Shown here: positions 44,313 through 53,210 of the stretch, piece by piece
Layout of the letters: each line of letters opens with the position of its first letter
How positions within the stretch are numbered: the first letter of the stretch is position 1
NCBI RefSeq assembly: GCF_014642855.1
Contig: NZ_BMJB01000001.1
Coordinates: 930,001-994,000 of the forward strand
Origin: Edaphobacter acidisoli
GTDB taxonomy: Bacteria > Acidobacteriota > Terriglobia > Terriglobales > Acidobacteriaceae
Reading direction: 5' to 3'
Length of the DNA stretch: 64,000 bases
The notes under the pieces: model-generated
Databases searched by the model: none
Told to the model about the DNA's origin: nothing
The model's input: the letters and a program-made list of their open reading frames with translations, nothing else
Made by a program: the position numbers and the translations under genes

Positions 44313-45302
44313 ATGGATGCTATCTCCATTGCGACTGCGGGTGAGGTATTCGACCTTCTCCGCGACGATCTTGCCGCTATCGAGCAGGAGTTCGCGCGGC
44401 AGTCGGCATCGAACGTTGCCGTCATTACGGATATTGCGCAGTACCTGATTGCGGGCGGGGGCAAGAGGATTCGTCCGCTGCTGCTGCTGCTTTCAGCGAA
44501 GGCGCTGGGTTCGACGAGCCACAGCCGCATTCGGCTGGGCGCGGTGGTGGAGATGCTGCACACGGCGACGCTGGTTCACGACGACATTATCGACGAGGCA
44601 GACACGCGGCGCGGGCGGCCTTCTTCGAATACGACGTGGGGCAACTCGAAGTGCGTGCTGGCGGGCGACTGGCTGTATATGCAGGCGTTCTCGGCGGCGC
44701 TGGAAGAGCGGAATTTTCATGTGCTCGACCTGCTGATCTCGCTGACGCAGCAGATGGTCGAGGGCGAGCTGCTACAGATTGAGAAGCTTGGGCACCTGAT
44801 CAATGAGGAAGAGTACTTCGACCTGATCTTCCGCAAGACGGCTTGTTTGTTCAAGGTTTCGATGCAGCTTGGCGCAGCGGTCACTCATGCGACGGATGAG
44901 GTTGAGGCGCAGCTTGGGGAGTATGGGCGCAACCTGGGGCTCGCGTTTCAGATTGTCGATGACGTGCTCGACCTGACGGCAACGGAAGAGGTGCTGGGTA
45001 AGCCGGTGGCCAGCGATCTGCGCGAAGGCAAGGCTACGCTGGCTGTGATTCATGCGCTGGAGCGTGGGACTGGGGCTGATCGTGAGGCGATTCGCACTGT
45101 GCTGGCTGACCGGAGTTTTCAGCAGGTGACGCATCCGCAGATTCTCGAGATTCTGAAGCGGCATGGATCGATTGAGTACGCGATGGATACCGCTTGTGCG
45201 TATGCGGAGGCTGCGCGCCAGAGTGTCGCGGATTTGCCGGAGACCGAGGCCAAGCGGGCGCTCTTGTGGGTGCCGGGGTTTGTAACCTCGCGGGACCGGT
45301 AA
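44313..45302 (+). CDS. polyprenyl diphosphate synthase
   Basis: 329 residues, all-helical isoprenoid synthase fold. First Asp-rich motif DDIIDEAD (near residue 90) and second DDVLDLTA (near 216), each with adjacent basic residues (RRG, KR), are the magnesium-diphosphate sites. GGGKRIRPLLLLLSAKALG near the N-terminus binds isopentenyl diphosphate. It probably makes the long chain of menaquinone or ubiquinone; chain length cannot be read from the sequence. It could be named ispB or hepT by homology. Confidence 0.93.
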   Translation: MDAISIATAGEVFDLLRDDLAAIEQEFARQSASNVAVITDIAQYLIAGGGKRIRPLLLLLSAKALGSTSHSRIRLGAVVEMLHTATLVHDDIIDEADTRRGRPSSNTTWGNSKCVLAGDWLYMQAFSAALEERNFHVLDLLISLTQQMVEGELLQIEKLGHLINEEEYFDLIFRKTACLFKVSMQLGAAVTHATDEVEAQLGEYGRNLGLAFQIVDDVLDLTATEEVLGKPVASDLREGKATLAVIHALERGTGADREAIRTVLADRSFQQVTHPQILEILKRHGSIEYAMDTACAYAEAARQSVADLPETEAKRALLWVPGFVTSRDR

Positions 45303-45317
45303 GCTTAACAATTACTT

Positions 45318-45836
45318 ATGCGAAGACGCTTCGCCACCAGCGGAATTCTGCTATTCATCTTTTTAGCTATTACTGGTTGCAAATCCACCCCTGCCACGTT
45401 GCCGCCAAATACGCATATAGACGAAATTCTCGTTATCAAGTCGCAGCACACACTCGCCCTAATGTCGAATGGGATAGCTGTGAAGACATATCGGGTTGCG
45501 CTTGGCAGAGGAAGCGGCGCGGCAAAGGAGCGAGAAGGTGATCACGAAACCCCTGAGGGTTTTTACACCATAGACAGCAGGAATCCTCACAGTAACTTCC
45601 ACCTTGCTCTTCATATCTCTTATCCCAATGCCGCAGATAAAACGCGCGCAAGAATTGCAGACGTTCGACCTGGCGGCGACATCATGATTCACGGAATCAA
45701 GAATGGTTTGGGCTGGCTTGGTCCATTGCAACGTGAGGTTGACTGGACAGACGGGTGCATCGCAGTCACCGATCCGGAGATTGAGGAGATATGGAGGCTG
45801 GTTCCGGATGGAACGTCGATTGAGATTCGCCACTAA
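45318..45836 (+). CDS. L,D-transpeptidase-like lipoprotein
   Basis: 172 residues with a lipoprotein signal (LLFIFLAITGC, Cys21). The YkuD-type catalytic domain has His125 in DIMIHG and Cys147 in DWTDGCIAV (normally S/T-H/x-G-C). Upstream strands VIKSQHTLALMSNGIAVKTY and GDHETPEGFYTI match the family. Closest to the YafK-like branch. It may form 3-3 peptidoglycan cross-links or attach proteins to peptidoglycan. Codon use is less GC-rich than the preceding synthase gene. Confidence 0.88.
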   Translation: MRRRFATSGILLFIFLAITGCKSTPATLPPNTHIDEILVIKSQHTLALMSNGIAVKTYRVALGRGSGAAKEREGDHETPEGFYTIDSRNPHSNFHLALHISYPNAADKTRARIADVRPGGDIMIHGIKNGLGWLGPLQREVDWTDGCIAVTDPEIEEIWRLVPDGTSIEIRH

Positions 45837-45859
45837 CTCTGAAGCCAACCAGACTGCTC

Positions 45860-46435
45860 TTAGCCGCGCAGAAACATGGCCCATTTCGGAAGTGGCTCTA
45901 CAGGAAGCATCTTCATCCCCATTAGCTTGATTCCCACAATCCGATGTCCAGCGTCGGTTGAGTTGTCAAAAAAAACACACTCATCCGCAAGCTCAGTTGC
46001 AGGTTTAAGGTTTTTGAAACTTCGAGGATATCTGCGAAGCTGATCTTCAAGCGGAACATCATGGCCACCCATCAGAACTCTCATCCGGATTCGTTCGATG
46101 TTAATTTCAACGCTTTCGGTTCCGATATAGAAAAGCCTTGTTCTGTATCCCAACTCGTGGGCTCGCTCGAGCATACGCAAATAGGTAGCACCTGAAAGCG
46201 TCGTTTCTACTGAAAAGCTCACCCTGCCCGCCAAGAAGGCTTCAGCTGAGCGAATAACTTTCCTGCCAGCTTCCATATCGCTGAGTTCAATATTGGACTC
46301 GGCCTGGAGATCGACTGCTATTGCATCGGGATCGAGGACCGCAGACTGCTGGAAAAACGCTTTGGCCCAGCGGGTAAGAGTGCTCTTCCCGCATCCATTT
46401 GGACCAGCAATGACAGCGAAGACCGGGGGACTCAA
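45860..46435 (-). CDS. zeta-toxin-like P-loop kinase
   Basis: About 191 residues from a TTG at 46433-46435 that overlaps the stop of the upstream small ORF; a GTG at 46489 would add 18 residues. The P-loop is VIAGPNGCGKST (residues 8-19 from TTG), followed by LDPDAIAVDLQ, EAFLAGRVSFSVETTLSG (zeta-type substrate loop) and LFYIGTESVEINIERIRMRV. Zeta toxins phosphorylate UDP-GlcNAc-type sugars, blocking wall synthesis. No recognised epsilon antitoxin; see the 43-residue ORF just upstream. Could also be a non-toxic homologue. Confidence 0.82.
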   Translation of the reverse strand: MSPPVFAVIAGPNGCGKSTLTRWAKAFFQQSAVLDPDAIAVDLQAESNIELSDMEAGRKVIRSAEAFLAGRVSFSVETTLSGATYLRMLERAHELGYRTRLFYIGTESVEINIERIRMRVLMGGHDVPLEDQLRRYPRSFKNLKPATELADECVFFDNSTDAGHRIVGIKLMGMKMLPVEPLPKWAMFLRG

Positions 46436-46563
46436 GAGGCTTTGGCTACTTGCTTTTCCTTCTTCTCGTCTTCGAGCTTCCGCTGCCACAGCCGCTCAAT
46501 TTCGACTCCTCGGCGGGCTGCTTCTGCAATCTTTTCAGCGAGTTTTGCGAAATCCTTTGCCAT
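46432..46563 (-). CDS. 43-residue ORF upstream of the zeta-toxin-like gene
   Basis: MAKDFAKLAEKIAEAARRGV onward, an amphipathic, highly charged helix rich in Lys and Glu (RKLEDEKKEKQVAKAS end). Its stop overlaps the TTG start of the zeta-type gene by four bases (TTGA). The arrangement resembles a small antitoxin or regulator placed before its toxin, but there is no similarity to known antitoxins that I can state. It is below normal gene-finder length cut-offs. Confidence 0.6.
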   Translation of the reverse strand: MAKDFAKLAEKIAEAARRGVEIERLWQRKLEDEKKEKQVAKAS

Positions 46564-46607
46564 GGCCAAATCTTACTCCCGTCCTCAGGCTCCTTCAAGG
46601 TGTGATG

Positions 46608-46856
46608 CTAGTCCTCGTCTTCAGCGGTCTCATTCGACTCGTCGATATCGAAGTCTGCGGTTTTGACTGCTCCGTTTCCGCGGTTGATAAGGATTTGGAT
46701 TTTGCCTTCGGCAGCTTCGAGCTCTTTTTTGCAGTCGTCGGAGAGTTTGACGCCTTCTTCGAAGAGCTTCACGGATTCGTCGAGTGAGAGGTCGCCGCGT
46801 TCCAGTCTTTCGACCACCTGTTCGAGAGCGGTTAGCTTGTCTTCAAATCCTGCCAT
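46608..46856 (-). CDS. xseB: exodeoxyribonuclease VII small subunit
   Basis: 82 residues with the family core: FEDKLTALEQVVERLERGDL then SLDESVKLFEEGVKLSDDCK. XseB forms the regulatory coiled subunits of ExoVII, a single-strand exonuclease with XseA. The C-terminal 30 residues (NRGNGAVKTADFDIDESNET) are acidic. Its ATG overlaps the stop of the upstream methyltransferase/reductase gene by one base (TAATG). The xseA partner is not in the window. Confidence 0.92.
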   Translation of the reverse strand: MAGFEDKLTALEQVVERLERGDLSLDESVKLFEEGVKLSDDCKKELEAAEGKIQILINRGNGAVKTADFDIDESNETAEDED

Positions 46857-48787
46857 TAGGCCACCTCTACGGTCAGGCCGAGGACGTCGGCGGCTGCGGA
46901 GTATTTGCCGAAGGGGGCACTGACCTGGACGCCCTGCACGACCGGGCGGACTTCGGCGAGCATCTCCTGCGCGATTTTGATGCCTTCGGCTTTGGCTGCT
47001 TCGGGCGAGGTCACGGCGGCCATGCGGGCCATGATCTCTTCGGGCATGCTGACGCGCAGGTCGTTCTTCATGAACTCGGCGTTGCGCAGGCTGGTGAGCG
47101 GCCAGATGCCGGCGATGACCGGGATGCGGAAGCCTTCGATGCGCTTGAGGAACTCTTCGAGCAGCTTGAGGTCGAAGACGGGTTGCGTGATGGCGTACTC
47201 TGCGCCCGCTTCAACTTTGTAGGCGAAGCGGCGGATCTCCTGCTCGATGTCGGGCACGCCGGGGTTGGCTGCGACGGCTACCGTGAAGCCGGTGGATGCG
47301 CCGATGGAGTTTTTGCCGATGTCGAGGCCGTGGTTGAGATTGCGCACGATGTTGACGAGGCCGATGGCGTCGACGTCGAAGACCGCCGTGGCGTCGGGAT
47401 AGTTGCCGAGCTTGGGCGGGTCGCCGGTGAGGCAGAGGATGTTTTTGAGGCCGATGGAGGACGCGCCGAGCAGGTCGCTCTGGATGCTGAGCACGTTGCG
47501 GTCGCGGCAGGTGTAGTGGAGGATGGTCTCGATGCCGACGTGCTGCTGGATCTGCACGCAGAGGCTTTGCGCGCTCATGCGGGCGCTGGCGCGGGGCGAG
47601 TCGGGGACGTTAATGGCGTCGACGCCGAGCTTGTGCAGGTAGGCTGCGCCGTCGATCTCTTTGGTGCAATCGATGCCTTTTGGCGGGACGATCTCGACCA
47701 TGGAGACGAACTCGCCTGCGGCGACCATTGCGCCGATCTTTGAGCGCTGCGCGAGTGGCGCTGGCTCGATCTTGCTTTCGATCTTCTGCGGCGTGCCGGT
47801 GGCGACAGCGTGTTCGACGGCCCGCGCGCCGGTCTCCATCGCGTCCATGGCGCGGAGAGAGCTCTTCATGGCGCGGGTGTAGCTGGGCGTGGTGCCGCAG
47901 CAGCCGCCGACGATGCTTGCGCCTGCTTTCACTAGCTTGCGGGCGAAGCTTGCCATGTACTCGGGCGAGCTCATGTAGATGGTGCGGCCTTCGACGGCTC
48001 GCGGGATGCCTGCGTTCGGCATAGCGGCGAGCGGGAGGTCGGTGACGGGGCGCATGCGCTCGATGACGCTGAGGACGGTGGCGGGACCGGCGCTGCAGTT
48101 GCAGCCGAGGGCGTCGACGCCCCAGTCGGTGAGCTTGGTGGCGGCGGTTTCGGCGGAGGAGCCGTCGAGGCAGTTGCCGTCTTCGTCGACTGTGACCATG
48201 ACGATGACGGGCACGTCGGGGGCTTCGCTGCGCGCGGCGAGGATGGCCTGCTCGACTTCGGCGAGCGAAGTCATGGTCTCGATGATGAGCAGGTCGGCGC
48301 CGACGCCGGGACCGCCTTCGACGAGCGCGCGGATTTGTTCGGAGAAGGCTTCGCGGGCTTCGTCGAGCGAGAGCTTGCCGAGGGGCTCGACGCGGACGCC
48401 GAGCGGGCCGATGGACCCGGCGACGAAGGCTTCGGCGGCCTGCTTGTCGCGGAGCTGGTTGACGGCCTCGCGCGCGAGCTTGACGCCGGCGACGTTGATG
48501 GCGCGGACTTTGTCCTGGAGGCCGTGGTGCTCGAGGCGGAAGACGTTTGCGCCGAAGGTGTTGGTCTCGATGATCTCGGCGCCAGCCTGGAGGTATTCGG
48601 CATGGATGGCGCGAACGGTATCGGGTTGCGAGAGGTTCAGTTCGTCGTAACTGCGGTTAATGAACACGCCGCGCGCGTAGAGCATGGTGCCCATGGCGCC
48701 GTCTGCGAGCACGGTGCGGCCCGTGAATAATCTGGCCACTCCCTGTGCGCCCGCGTCTTTCAGTACATCGGTCATCATCGTCTCCAC
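46856..48787 (-). CDS. bifunctional homocysteine S-methyltransferase / methylenetetrahydrofolate reductase
   Basis: 643 residues (a start three codons later is also possible). The N-terminal half is a homocysteine S-methyltransferase domain: ADGAMGTMLYARGVF, then the zinc-binding NCSAGPATVLSV and GGCCGTTPSYTRAM cysteines. The C-terminal half is a methylene-THF reductase barrel: VSMVEIVPPKGIDCTKEIDG, LCLTGDPPKLGNYPDA and GAEYAITQPVFDLKLLEEFL. Together they make methionine from homocysteine with folate-derived methyl groups; similar to Bacillus YitJ. Followed on the same strand by xseB. Confidence 0.93.
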   Translation of the reverse strand: METMMTDVLKDAGAQGVARLFTGRTVLADGAMGTMLYARGVFINRSYDELNLSQPDTVRAIHAEYLQAGAEIIETNTFGANVFRLEHHGLQDKVRAINVAGVKLAREAVNQLRDKQAAEAFVAGSIGPLGVRVEPLGKLSLDEAREAFSEQIRALVEGGPGVGADLLIIETMTSLAEVEQAILAARSEAPDVPVIVMVTVDEDGNCLDGSSAETAATKLTDWGVDALGCNCSAGPATVLSVIERMRPVTDLPLAAMPNAGIPRAVEGRTIYMSSPEYMASFARKLVKAGASIVGGCCGTTPSYTRAMKSSLRAMDAMETGARAVEHAVATGTPQKIESKIEPAPLAQRSKIGAMVAAGEFVSMVEIVPPKGIDCTKEIDGAAYLHKLGVDAINVPDSPRASARMSAQSLCVQIQQHVGIETILHYTCRDRNVLSIQSDLLGASSIGLKNILCLTGDPPKLGNYPDATAVFDVDAIGLVNIVRNLNHGLDIGKNSIGASTGFTVAVAANPGVPDIEQEIRRFAYKVEAGAEYAITQPVFDLKLLEEFLKRIEGFRIPVIAGIWPLTSLRNAEFMKNDLRVSMPEEIMARMAAVTSPEAAKAEGIKIAQEMLAEVRPVVQGVQVSAPFGKYSAAADVLGLTVEVA

Positions 48788-48946
48788 CCGCGTTTCGCTA
48801 TGCCAAGGATGCGGCCTGGGAAGCGGGTTCTCTCCATCCTAAGCTACTGCGCCAAGCTGCTCCAAACTAGCGGTTTGCGCGCCCGCGAAGGCCCTCTGCT
48901 TTGTTATACTCAGAGCAAGCCAAGGCTCTCAAAAACAGCACGCGCC

Positions 48947-50491
48947 ATGCGCTCAGGTTGGAGTCCGTTACCTTTGAAGAACCGTAGTCTCTTTGCCAAG
49001 TCTCTCCGCGCCCAGATCTTCTCCGGGCTCCTGATCGCCATCGCGGCTGTAGGGCTGAGTTCCTGCCACAGCGCGGCTTACTATTACTACAAGTTTCCGC
49101 AGTACACGTTTGCCGACCGTCCGATTCCGCCGAGCAAGCTGGCGCAGCGCGTCATGGTCGCCGTGACCAATGCGGGCATCGGTTCGCTGCCGATTCTGGA
49201 CGGAAAGCGTGACATTCGTAGCAACGTCGAAAACACCATCACGTCGTTCCAGATCTCGGGCGGCGTGGGCGGCTATCCAGATTTGATTCTCAACTACCCG
49301 GCCGAGGTTCATGGCTACGTATATTCGAGCGTCAAGGGCGATATCTCGGTGGTCGATTACAGCAAGGAGACGGCCTCGGCTGCGCCAGCTACGTTTGCTG
49401 CGCCATCCACATCGCTCGCTATACCGCCTTCGGGAGCGCACTTTTACTCGGCCGAGCAGTCGACTGGCATCCTGGGCATCTATGACGCGACCGATGGCAA
49501 GGCATACGCCCTGGACATTCCTAATGTCTACCGCGTTGCCGTGAATACGGGCGACACCGTGATTCTGGCGATGGTGGCAAACTCGAATAATGTTTATCGC
49601 GTTTTCCAACTGAACGATAACCAGTACACGACCGCGGCTGCTGCTATTCAGGCAACTGGCGCAGTAGATTGCGAGCCGCTGAATAGTCCCGTTTACTGCG
49701 CGGTGCAGGTGCCGGGAAACTTCGACCGGCCTACTGCTGCTTACTTCTCGCTGGATGGAAGTACGGCATACATTCTGAACTGTGGGCCGGAGTGCGGCGG
49801 CTCGACGGCGAGCGTGAGCTTCCTGCAGGTGGCTCCGCTGTACTACTACAACATTCCGACTTCACCGGTGCCACCGACTTCGCCGGTGATTTCGAACGTG
49901 CCTGTGCCGGGCGGCGCGACTGTTGGGTTATCTGATGGAACGACGCTGTATGTCGCCGGGCAACAACTGATGCCGGATGGCCTGTTCGCGGGACAGCTTA
50001 CGACGATCAACCTGGCCAATGCGGTCACGAGTCCTTCGACTGCGGTGACGGGACAGTATTCGATCTCGGACGGGCACCACTCGAAGCTGCTCTTCGCCGA
50101 TGACAATACGCTGTGGATTGGTTCGCAGTTCTGCGCTACGGGCGAGCGCCAGAAGCTGGCTGTCGCGGGGAACACGACTCAGGCTGCCAACTACAACTGC
50201 CTTACTCGCTTCGATCTCGGAGCCAAAACTGTGCAGATCGTTCCCACAATCACTCCGAATGGCCCCACGACGGTTCCCTATCCCAATACGAACCAGAACC
50301 TCTACTACTACGGCGACCTGACCGGCTTGTGCTGGGTGCAGGGCTTCCACAAGGTGTACACGGCCTACGGTGGACAGGTCCATGCATTCAATACTGTCGA
50401 TGGCTCGGAGATCAACAACCAGTACATCACCGTACAGGGCACGGCGCTGGACGTGGCGTATCTGGATGCGATTGCGGATACGGACAATTAG
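48947..50491 (+). CDS. secreted propeller-like lipoprotein of unknown function
   Basis: About 514 residues from an ATG at 48947; codons further up to 48800 are in frame but lack a site, and a TTG at 48974 is an alternative. A TATACT hexamer lies at 48905-48910. The signal peptide ends with a lipobox (IAAVGLSSCHS). The mature part has repeated strand patterns (NAGIGSLPILDGKRDIRSNV, GILGIYDATDGKAYALDIPN, STAYILNCGPECGGSTASVS) like the YVTN-type propeller proteins of acidobacteria. A CGPECG segment may form a disulphide. Function unknown. Confidence 0.78.
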   Translation: MRSGWSPLPLKNRSLFAKSLRAQIFSGLLIAIAAVGLSSCHSAAYYYYKFPQYTFADRPIPPSKLAQRVMVAVTNAGIGSLPILDGKRDIRSNVENTITSFQISGGVGGYPDLILNYPAEVHGYVYSSVKGDISVVDYSKETASAAPATFAAPSTSLAIPPSGAHFYSAEQSTGILGIYDATDGKAYALDIPNVYRVAVNTGDTVILAMVANSNNVYRVFQLNDNQYTTAAAAIQATGAVDCEPLNSPVYCAVQVPGNFDRPTAAYFSLDGSTAYILNCGPECGGSTASVSFLQVAPLYYYNIPTSPVPPTSPVISNVPVPGGATVGLSDGTTLYVAGQQLMPDGLFAGQLTTINLANAVTSPSTAVTGQYSISDGHHSKLLFADDNTLWIGSQFCATGERQKLAVAGNTTQAANYNCLTRFDLGAKTVQIVPTITPNGPTTVPYPNTNQNLYYYGDLTGLCWVQGFHKVYTAYGGQVHAFNTVDGSEINNQYITVQGTALDVAYLDAIADTDN

Positions 50492-50537
50492 AAACACCCA
50501 AGCGTTATCCAGGGTCATCTGGAGACAGGTGGAGAAC

Positions 50538-50562
50538 GGCGGCCCGGAACTCACGGGCCGCC
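50538..50562 (+). terminator. GC-rich hairpin after propeller gene
   Basis: GGCGGCCCG (50538-50546) and CGGGCCGCC (50554-50562) with a 7-base loop, 46 bases past the stop. There is no T-run, so termination is not certain. Confidence 0.55.
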
Positions 50563-50759
50563 TTCGCGTCAGACCATTCGTTTTGACATGCTGGAAATTT
50601 TCCTGACGAGAGTGCTGTAAAGCTGAATACTTTCGCAGGAAAGTTTCGGCATACGAAATCTGTTCACACTTCTTTGAACTTCTAAAATCCAATCACCTCT
50701 TCCGTGCGTTCTTCCGATGTAAGGGCACGATCAAGCCTGCATCAAGAAGAGGTACATCC

Positions 50760-51689
50760 GTGACGATTGATGGTTTGGTTCAAAAGGCACTCACGCGCCG
50801 CAAGTTTTTGGCGAGTGCGGGAACTGCAACTGCGGCTCTTGCCATAACGGGATGCAGCGGCAGCAGCAGTTCGAGTACAGGTGGAAGCAGCGGGGGCACA
50901 ACTCCACAGGACATTCCTGATAACGACGTTTTGAATTTTGCATTGAACCTCGAATATCTCGAAGCAGAGTTCTATCTCTACGCCACAACAGGCAAAGGGC
51001 TTTCCTCTACCGACGCGCTGAGTGGAGCAGGCACGACGACGGTGCCATCGGGCATTGCGGCGGTGCAGTTGAACGCCACGATGGCCTCCTATGCCAATGA
51101 GATTGCGCAGGATGAGCTGGACCATGTGCGGCTGCTGCAATCGGCGATTACGGCAAATGGCGGGACACCTGTTGCGCGTCCGAATCTTGACCTGACGTTT
51201 TTCGGCCCGCTTGCGGTGGCAGCGACGATCACTTCGACTCCAACGTTCAATCCGTTTGCGGACCCGAACTCATTCCTGATTGGCGCATTCATCTTTGAGG
51301 ATGTGGGTGTGACTGCGTACTCGGGTGCAGCACCGCTGATTTCAAACACGTCGATCCTTAGCGCCGCGGCCGGGATTCAAGCGGTAGAGGCCTATCACGC
51401 GGCGGAGATCCGCACGCTGCTGGTTGCGCAGGCGAGCATCAACAATAGCCAGACCTACGTGAATATTGCCAACAAGGTTTCGGCGCTGCGCGGCACGCTG
51501 GGCGGCGGCAATGAGACCATGCTCAGCTCATCAAGCATTGTCGCAGCCAACTCGAATGCGATCGCCTATGCGCGCAGTACCGATGAAGTACTGCACATTG
51601 TCTATGGCACGGGCGGCGGAGCAGGCGTGAGCAAGGGCGGCTTCTTCCCCAACGGACTTAACGGCAAGATCACCGCAACCGCATCCTAA
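50760..51689 (+). CDS. Tat-exported ferritin-like lipoprotein
   Basis: 309 residues, GTG start after GAGGT. The N-terminus ALTRRKFLASAGTATAALAI then TGCSG combines a twin-arginine motif with a lipobox. A Ser/Gly-rich linker precedes a ferritin-like four-helix domain: FALNLEYLEAEFYLYATTGK, then NEIAQDELDHVRLLQSAITA, EDVGVTAYSGAAPLIS and VEAYHAAEIRTLLVAQ; Glu, Asp and His residues of a possible di-metal site are present. Similar to desiccation-related proteins. Followed by a paralogue 12 bases downstream. Confidence 0.88.
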   Translation: MTIDGLVQKALTRRKFLASAGTATAALAITGCSGSSSSSTGGSSGGTTPQDIPDNDVLNFALNLEYLEAEFYLYATTGKGLSSTDALSGAGTTTVPSGIAAVQLNATMASYANEIAQDELDHVRLLQSAITANGGTPVARPNLDLTFFGPLAVAATITSTPTFNPFADPNSFLIGAFIFEDVGVTAYSGAAPLISNTSILSAAAGIQAVEAYHAAEIRTLLVAQASINNSQTYVNIANKVSALRGTLGGGNETMLSSSSIVAANSNAIAYARSTDEVLHIVYGTGGGAGVSKGGFFPNGLNGKITATAS

Positions 51690-51701
51690 CGGGAGACAGT
51701 C

Positions 51702-52694
51702 ATGGCTACAGTTGAAACTCAGATTCTGGACGAAGTAATTGTCAACAGCCGCAGAAAGATGATGACGCTCGGCGGCGCTGCGCTGGCTGCGATGCTTCTT
51801 GGCGACACACCGCAGGCGCAGGCGCAGAGCACCGTAACCGACACGGACATTTTGAACTTCGCCCTCAACCTCGAATATCTGGAGGCGCAGTTCTACACGC
51901 TGGCTGCGTACGGCGTCACTATCGATAAGCTGCCAACGCCGATTCCGGTCAGCGTCAACGGAGGCACCGCCGGCACGGTGACGCTGAAGCCGAGCTTCTC
52001 CAAGGTGCCCTTCGGTGTTCCGCTGATTCAGTCGTACGCGACGGAGACGGCGATTGAAGAGGGGAAACACGTCAGCTTCCTGCAGACAGCGCTGGGCACG
52101 AGCGCGGTTTCGATGCCCAACATCGACCTGTATAACTCGTTCAATGCGCTGGCGAACGCAGCCGGTGTCGGATCGTCCTTCGATCCGTTTGCCAGTGACG
52201 ATGCGTTTCTCGTCGGGGCGTACATCTTCGAGGATGTGGGCGTTTCGGCGTATCACGGCGCGGCTGGATTGATCTCCGACAAAAAGAACATTCTGCCGGC
52301 GGCCGTTGGCATTCACGCGGTGGAGGCATACCATGCGGGCCTGATTCGCACGAGCATCAGCGGCATCGACGCCGCGAATGGAAACAACAATCTGAGCACA
52401 CTGACGCAGAAGATTTCGGCTGCACGGTCGATGCTTGCCAATCCCTCCGGCGCATCGAGCACCACGTTCGCAGGGACGAAGGCTGACGATATCGGACTGA
52501 CTACCGTGATGGTCGCGCTGAACGGAAGCTCGGCCACCTACAGCTCGGCGACGATCGTTGACTGCGATGCGAATGCGACAGGGTGGAGCCGCACGACATC
52601 GCAGGTGCTCGCGATTGTGACGGGCACGCAGCCTACGGCCAGTACGCACCAGGGAGTGTTCTTCCCAAGCGGGTTGAACGGCACGATCAAGTAG
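51702..52694 (+). CDS. ferritin-like protein, paralogue of the upstream gene
   Basis: 330 residues starting MATVETQILDEVIVNSRRKM with a later hydrophobic stretch (LGGAALAAMLLGDTPQAQAQ) that may be a Tat or ordinary signal. The domain follows the same plan as its neighbour: LNFALNLEYLEAQFYTLAAY, TAIEEGKHVSFLQTALGT, FEDVGVSAYHGAAGLIS, VEAYHAGLIRTS. Acidic and His residues are conserved between the two. Likely a tandem duplication expressed from one transcript. Function is not proven; a role in oxidative or desiccation stress is suggested for the family. Confidence 0.87.
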   Translation: MATVETQILDEVIVNSRRKMMTLGGAALAAMLLGDTPQAQAQSTVTDTDILNFALNLEYLEAQFYTLAAYGVTIDKLPTPIPVSVNGGTAGTVTLKPSFSKVPFGVPLIQSYATETAIEEGKHVSFLQTALGTSAVSMPNIDLYNSFNALANAAGVGSSFDPFASDDAFLVGAYIFEDVGVSAYHGAAGLISDKKNILPAAVGIHAVEAYHAGLIRTSISGIDAANGNNNLSTLTQKISAARSMLANPSGASSTTFAGTKADDIGLTTVMVALNGSSATYSSATIVDCDANATGWSRTTSQVLAIVTGTQPTASTHQGVFFPSGLNGTIK

Positions 52695-52713
52695 CTCAAC
52701 GTCACGTTCACTC

Positions 52714-52757
52714 AAGCGCGCTGCATGTCTTATTCGCGGTGCGCTTTCTTTTTTCTT
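52714..52757 (+). terminator. intrinsic terminator after ferritin-like pair
   Basis: AAGCGCGCTGC (52714-52724) and GCGGTGCGCTT (52736-52746) pair over 11 positions including two G-U, followed by a T-rich run CTTTTTTCTTT. Located 20 bases after the stop. Confidence 0.8.
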
Positions 52758-52797
52758 TATCTGCGCAGGCCTCCGGATACAGTATTCTTTTCCGGAC

Positions 52798-53163
52798 ATG
52801 GCTCACTTCCGTTCACATGCCGTCCCTATCCTTCCTGTCGCAGAGATGAGCAGATCGATCGCTTTCTATCATCAGCTTAGGTTCTCTGCGAAGCGCTATC
52901 AGAACGGCGATGGCTATGCCTTTCTCGAACGCGATGGCTTCGAGCTTCATCTCAATCGGTTCGAGACGCTTGTTCGCGACCATAATCCTTGCGGCGTCTA
53001 CTTCTATCTTGAACGCGGAACGGCGGCCGCACTTGAGAGCGAGTTTCGCGAGGCAGGAGTGCGCATTCTTTCGCCGCTTGCGCCGCGCGAGTGGAAGATG
53101 AACGAGTTCGTTCTTGAGGACCCGGACGGCAATCTGTTGAGGTTCGGCGAACCGCTGGAATAG
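52798..53163 (+). CDS. VOC family (glyoxalase/bleomycin-resistance-like) protein
   Basis: 121 residues with the paired beta-alpha-beta-beta-beta units of the vicinal-oxygen-chelate fold: SHAVPILPVAEMSRSIAFYH, then FLERDGFELHLNRFE, GVYFYLERGTAAALESEFRE and FVLEDPDGNLLRFGE with the conserved Glu. It resembles bleomycin-binding or glyoxalase-like members; no specific substrate. ATG precedes pdxT's start by about 410 bases, and the frames abut at 53163. Confidence 0.88.
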   Translation: MAHFRSHAVPILPVAEMSRSIAFYHQLRFSAKRYQNGDGYAFLERDGFELHLNRFETLVRDHNPCGVYFYLERGTAAALESEFREAGVRILSPLAPREWKMNEFVLEDPDGNLLRFGEPLE

Positions 53164-53210
53164 TGCGAGGCAGACTGCGACGTCCGGACTTCTCTACAAT
53201 CAAATCAGAT

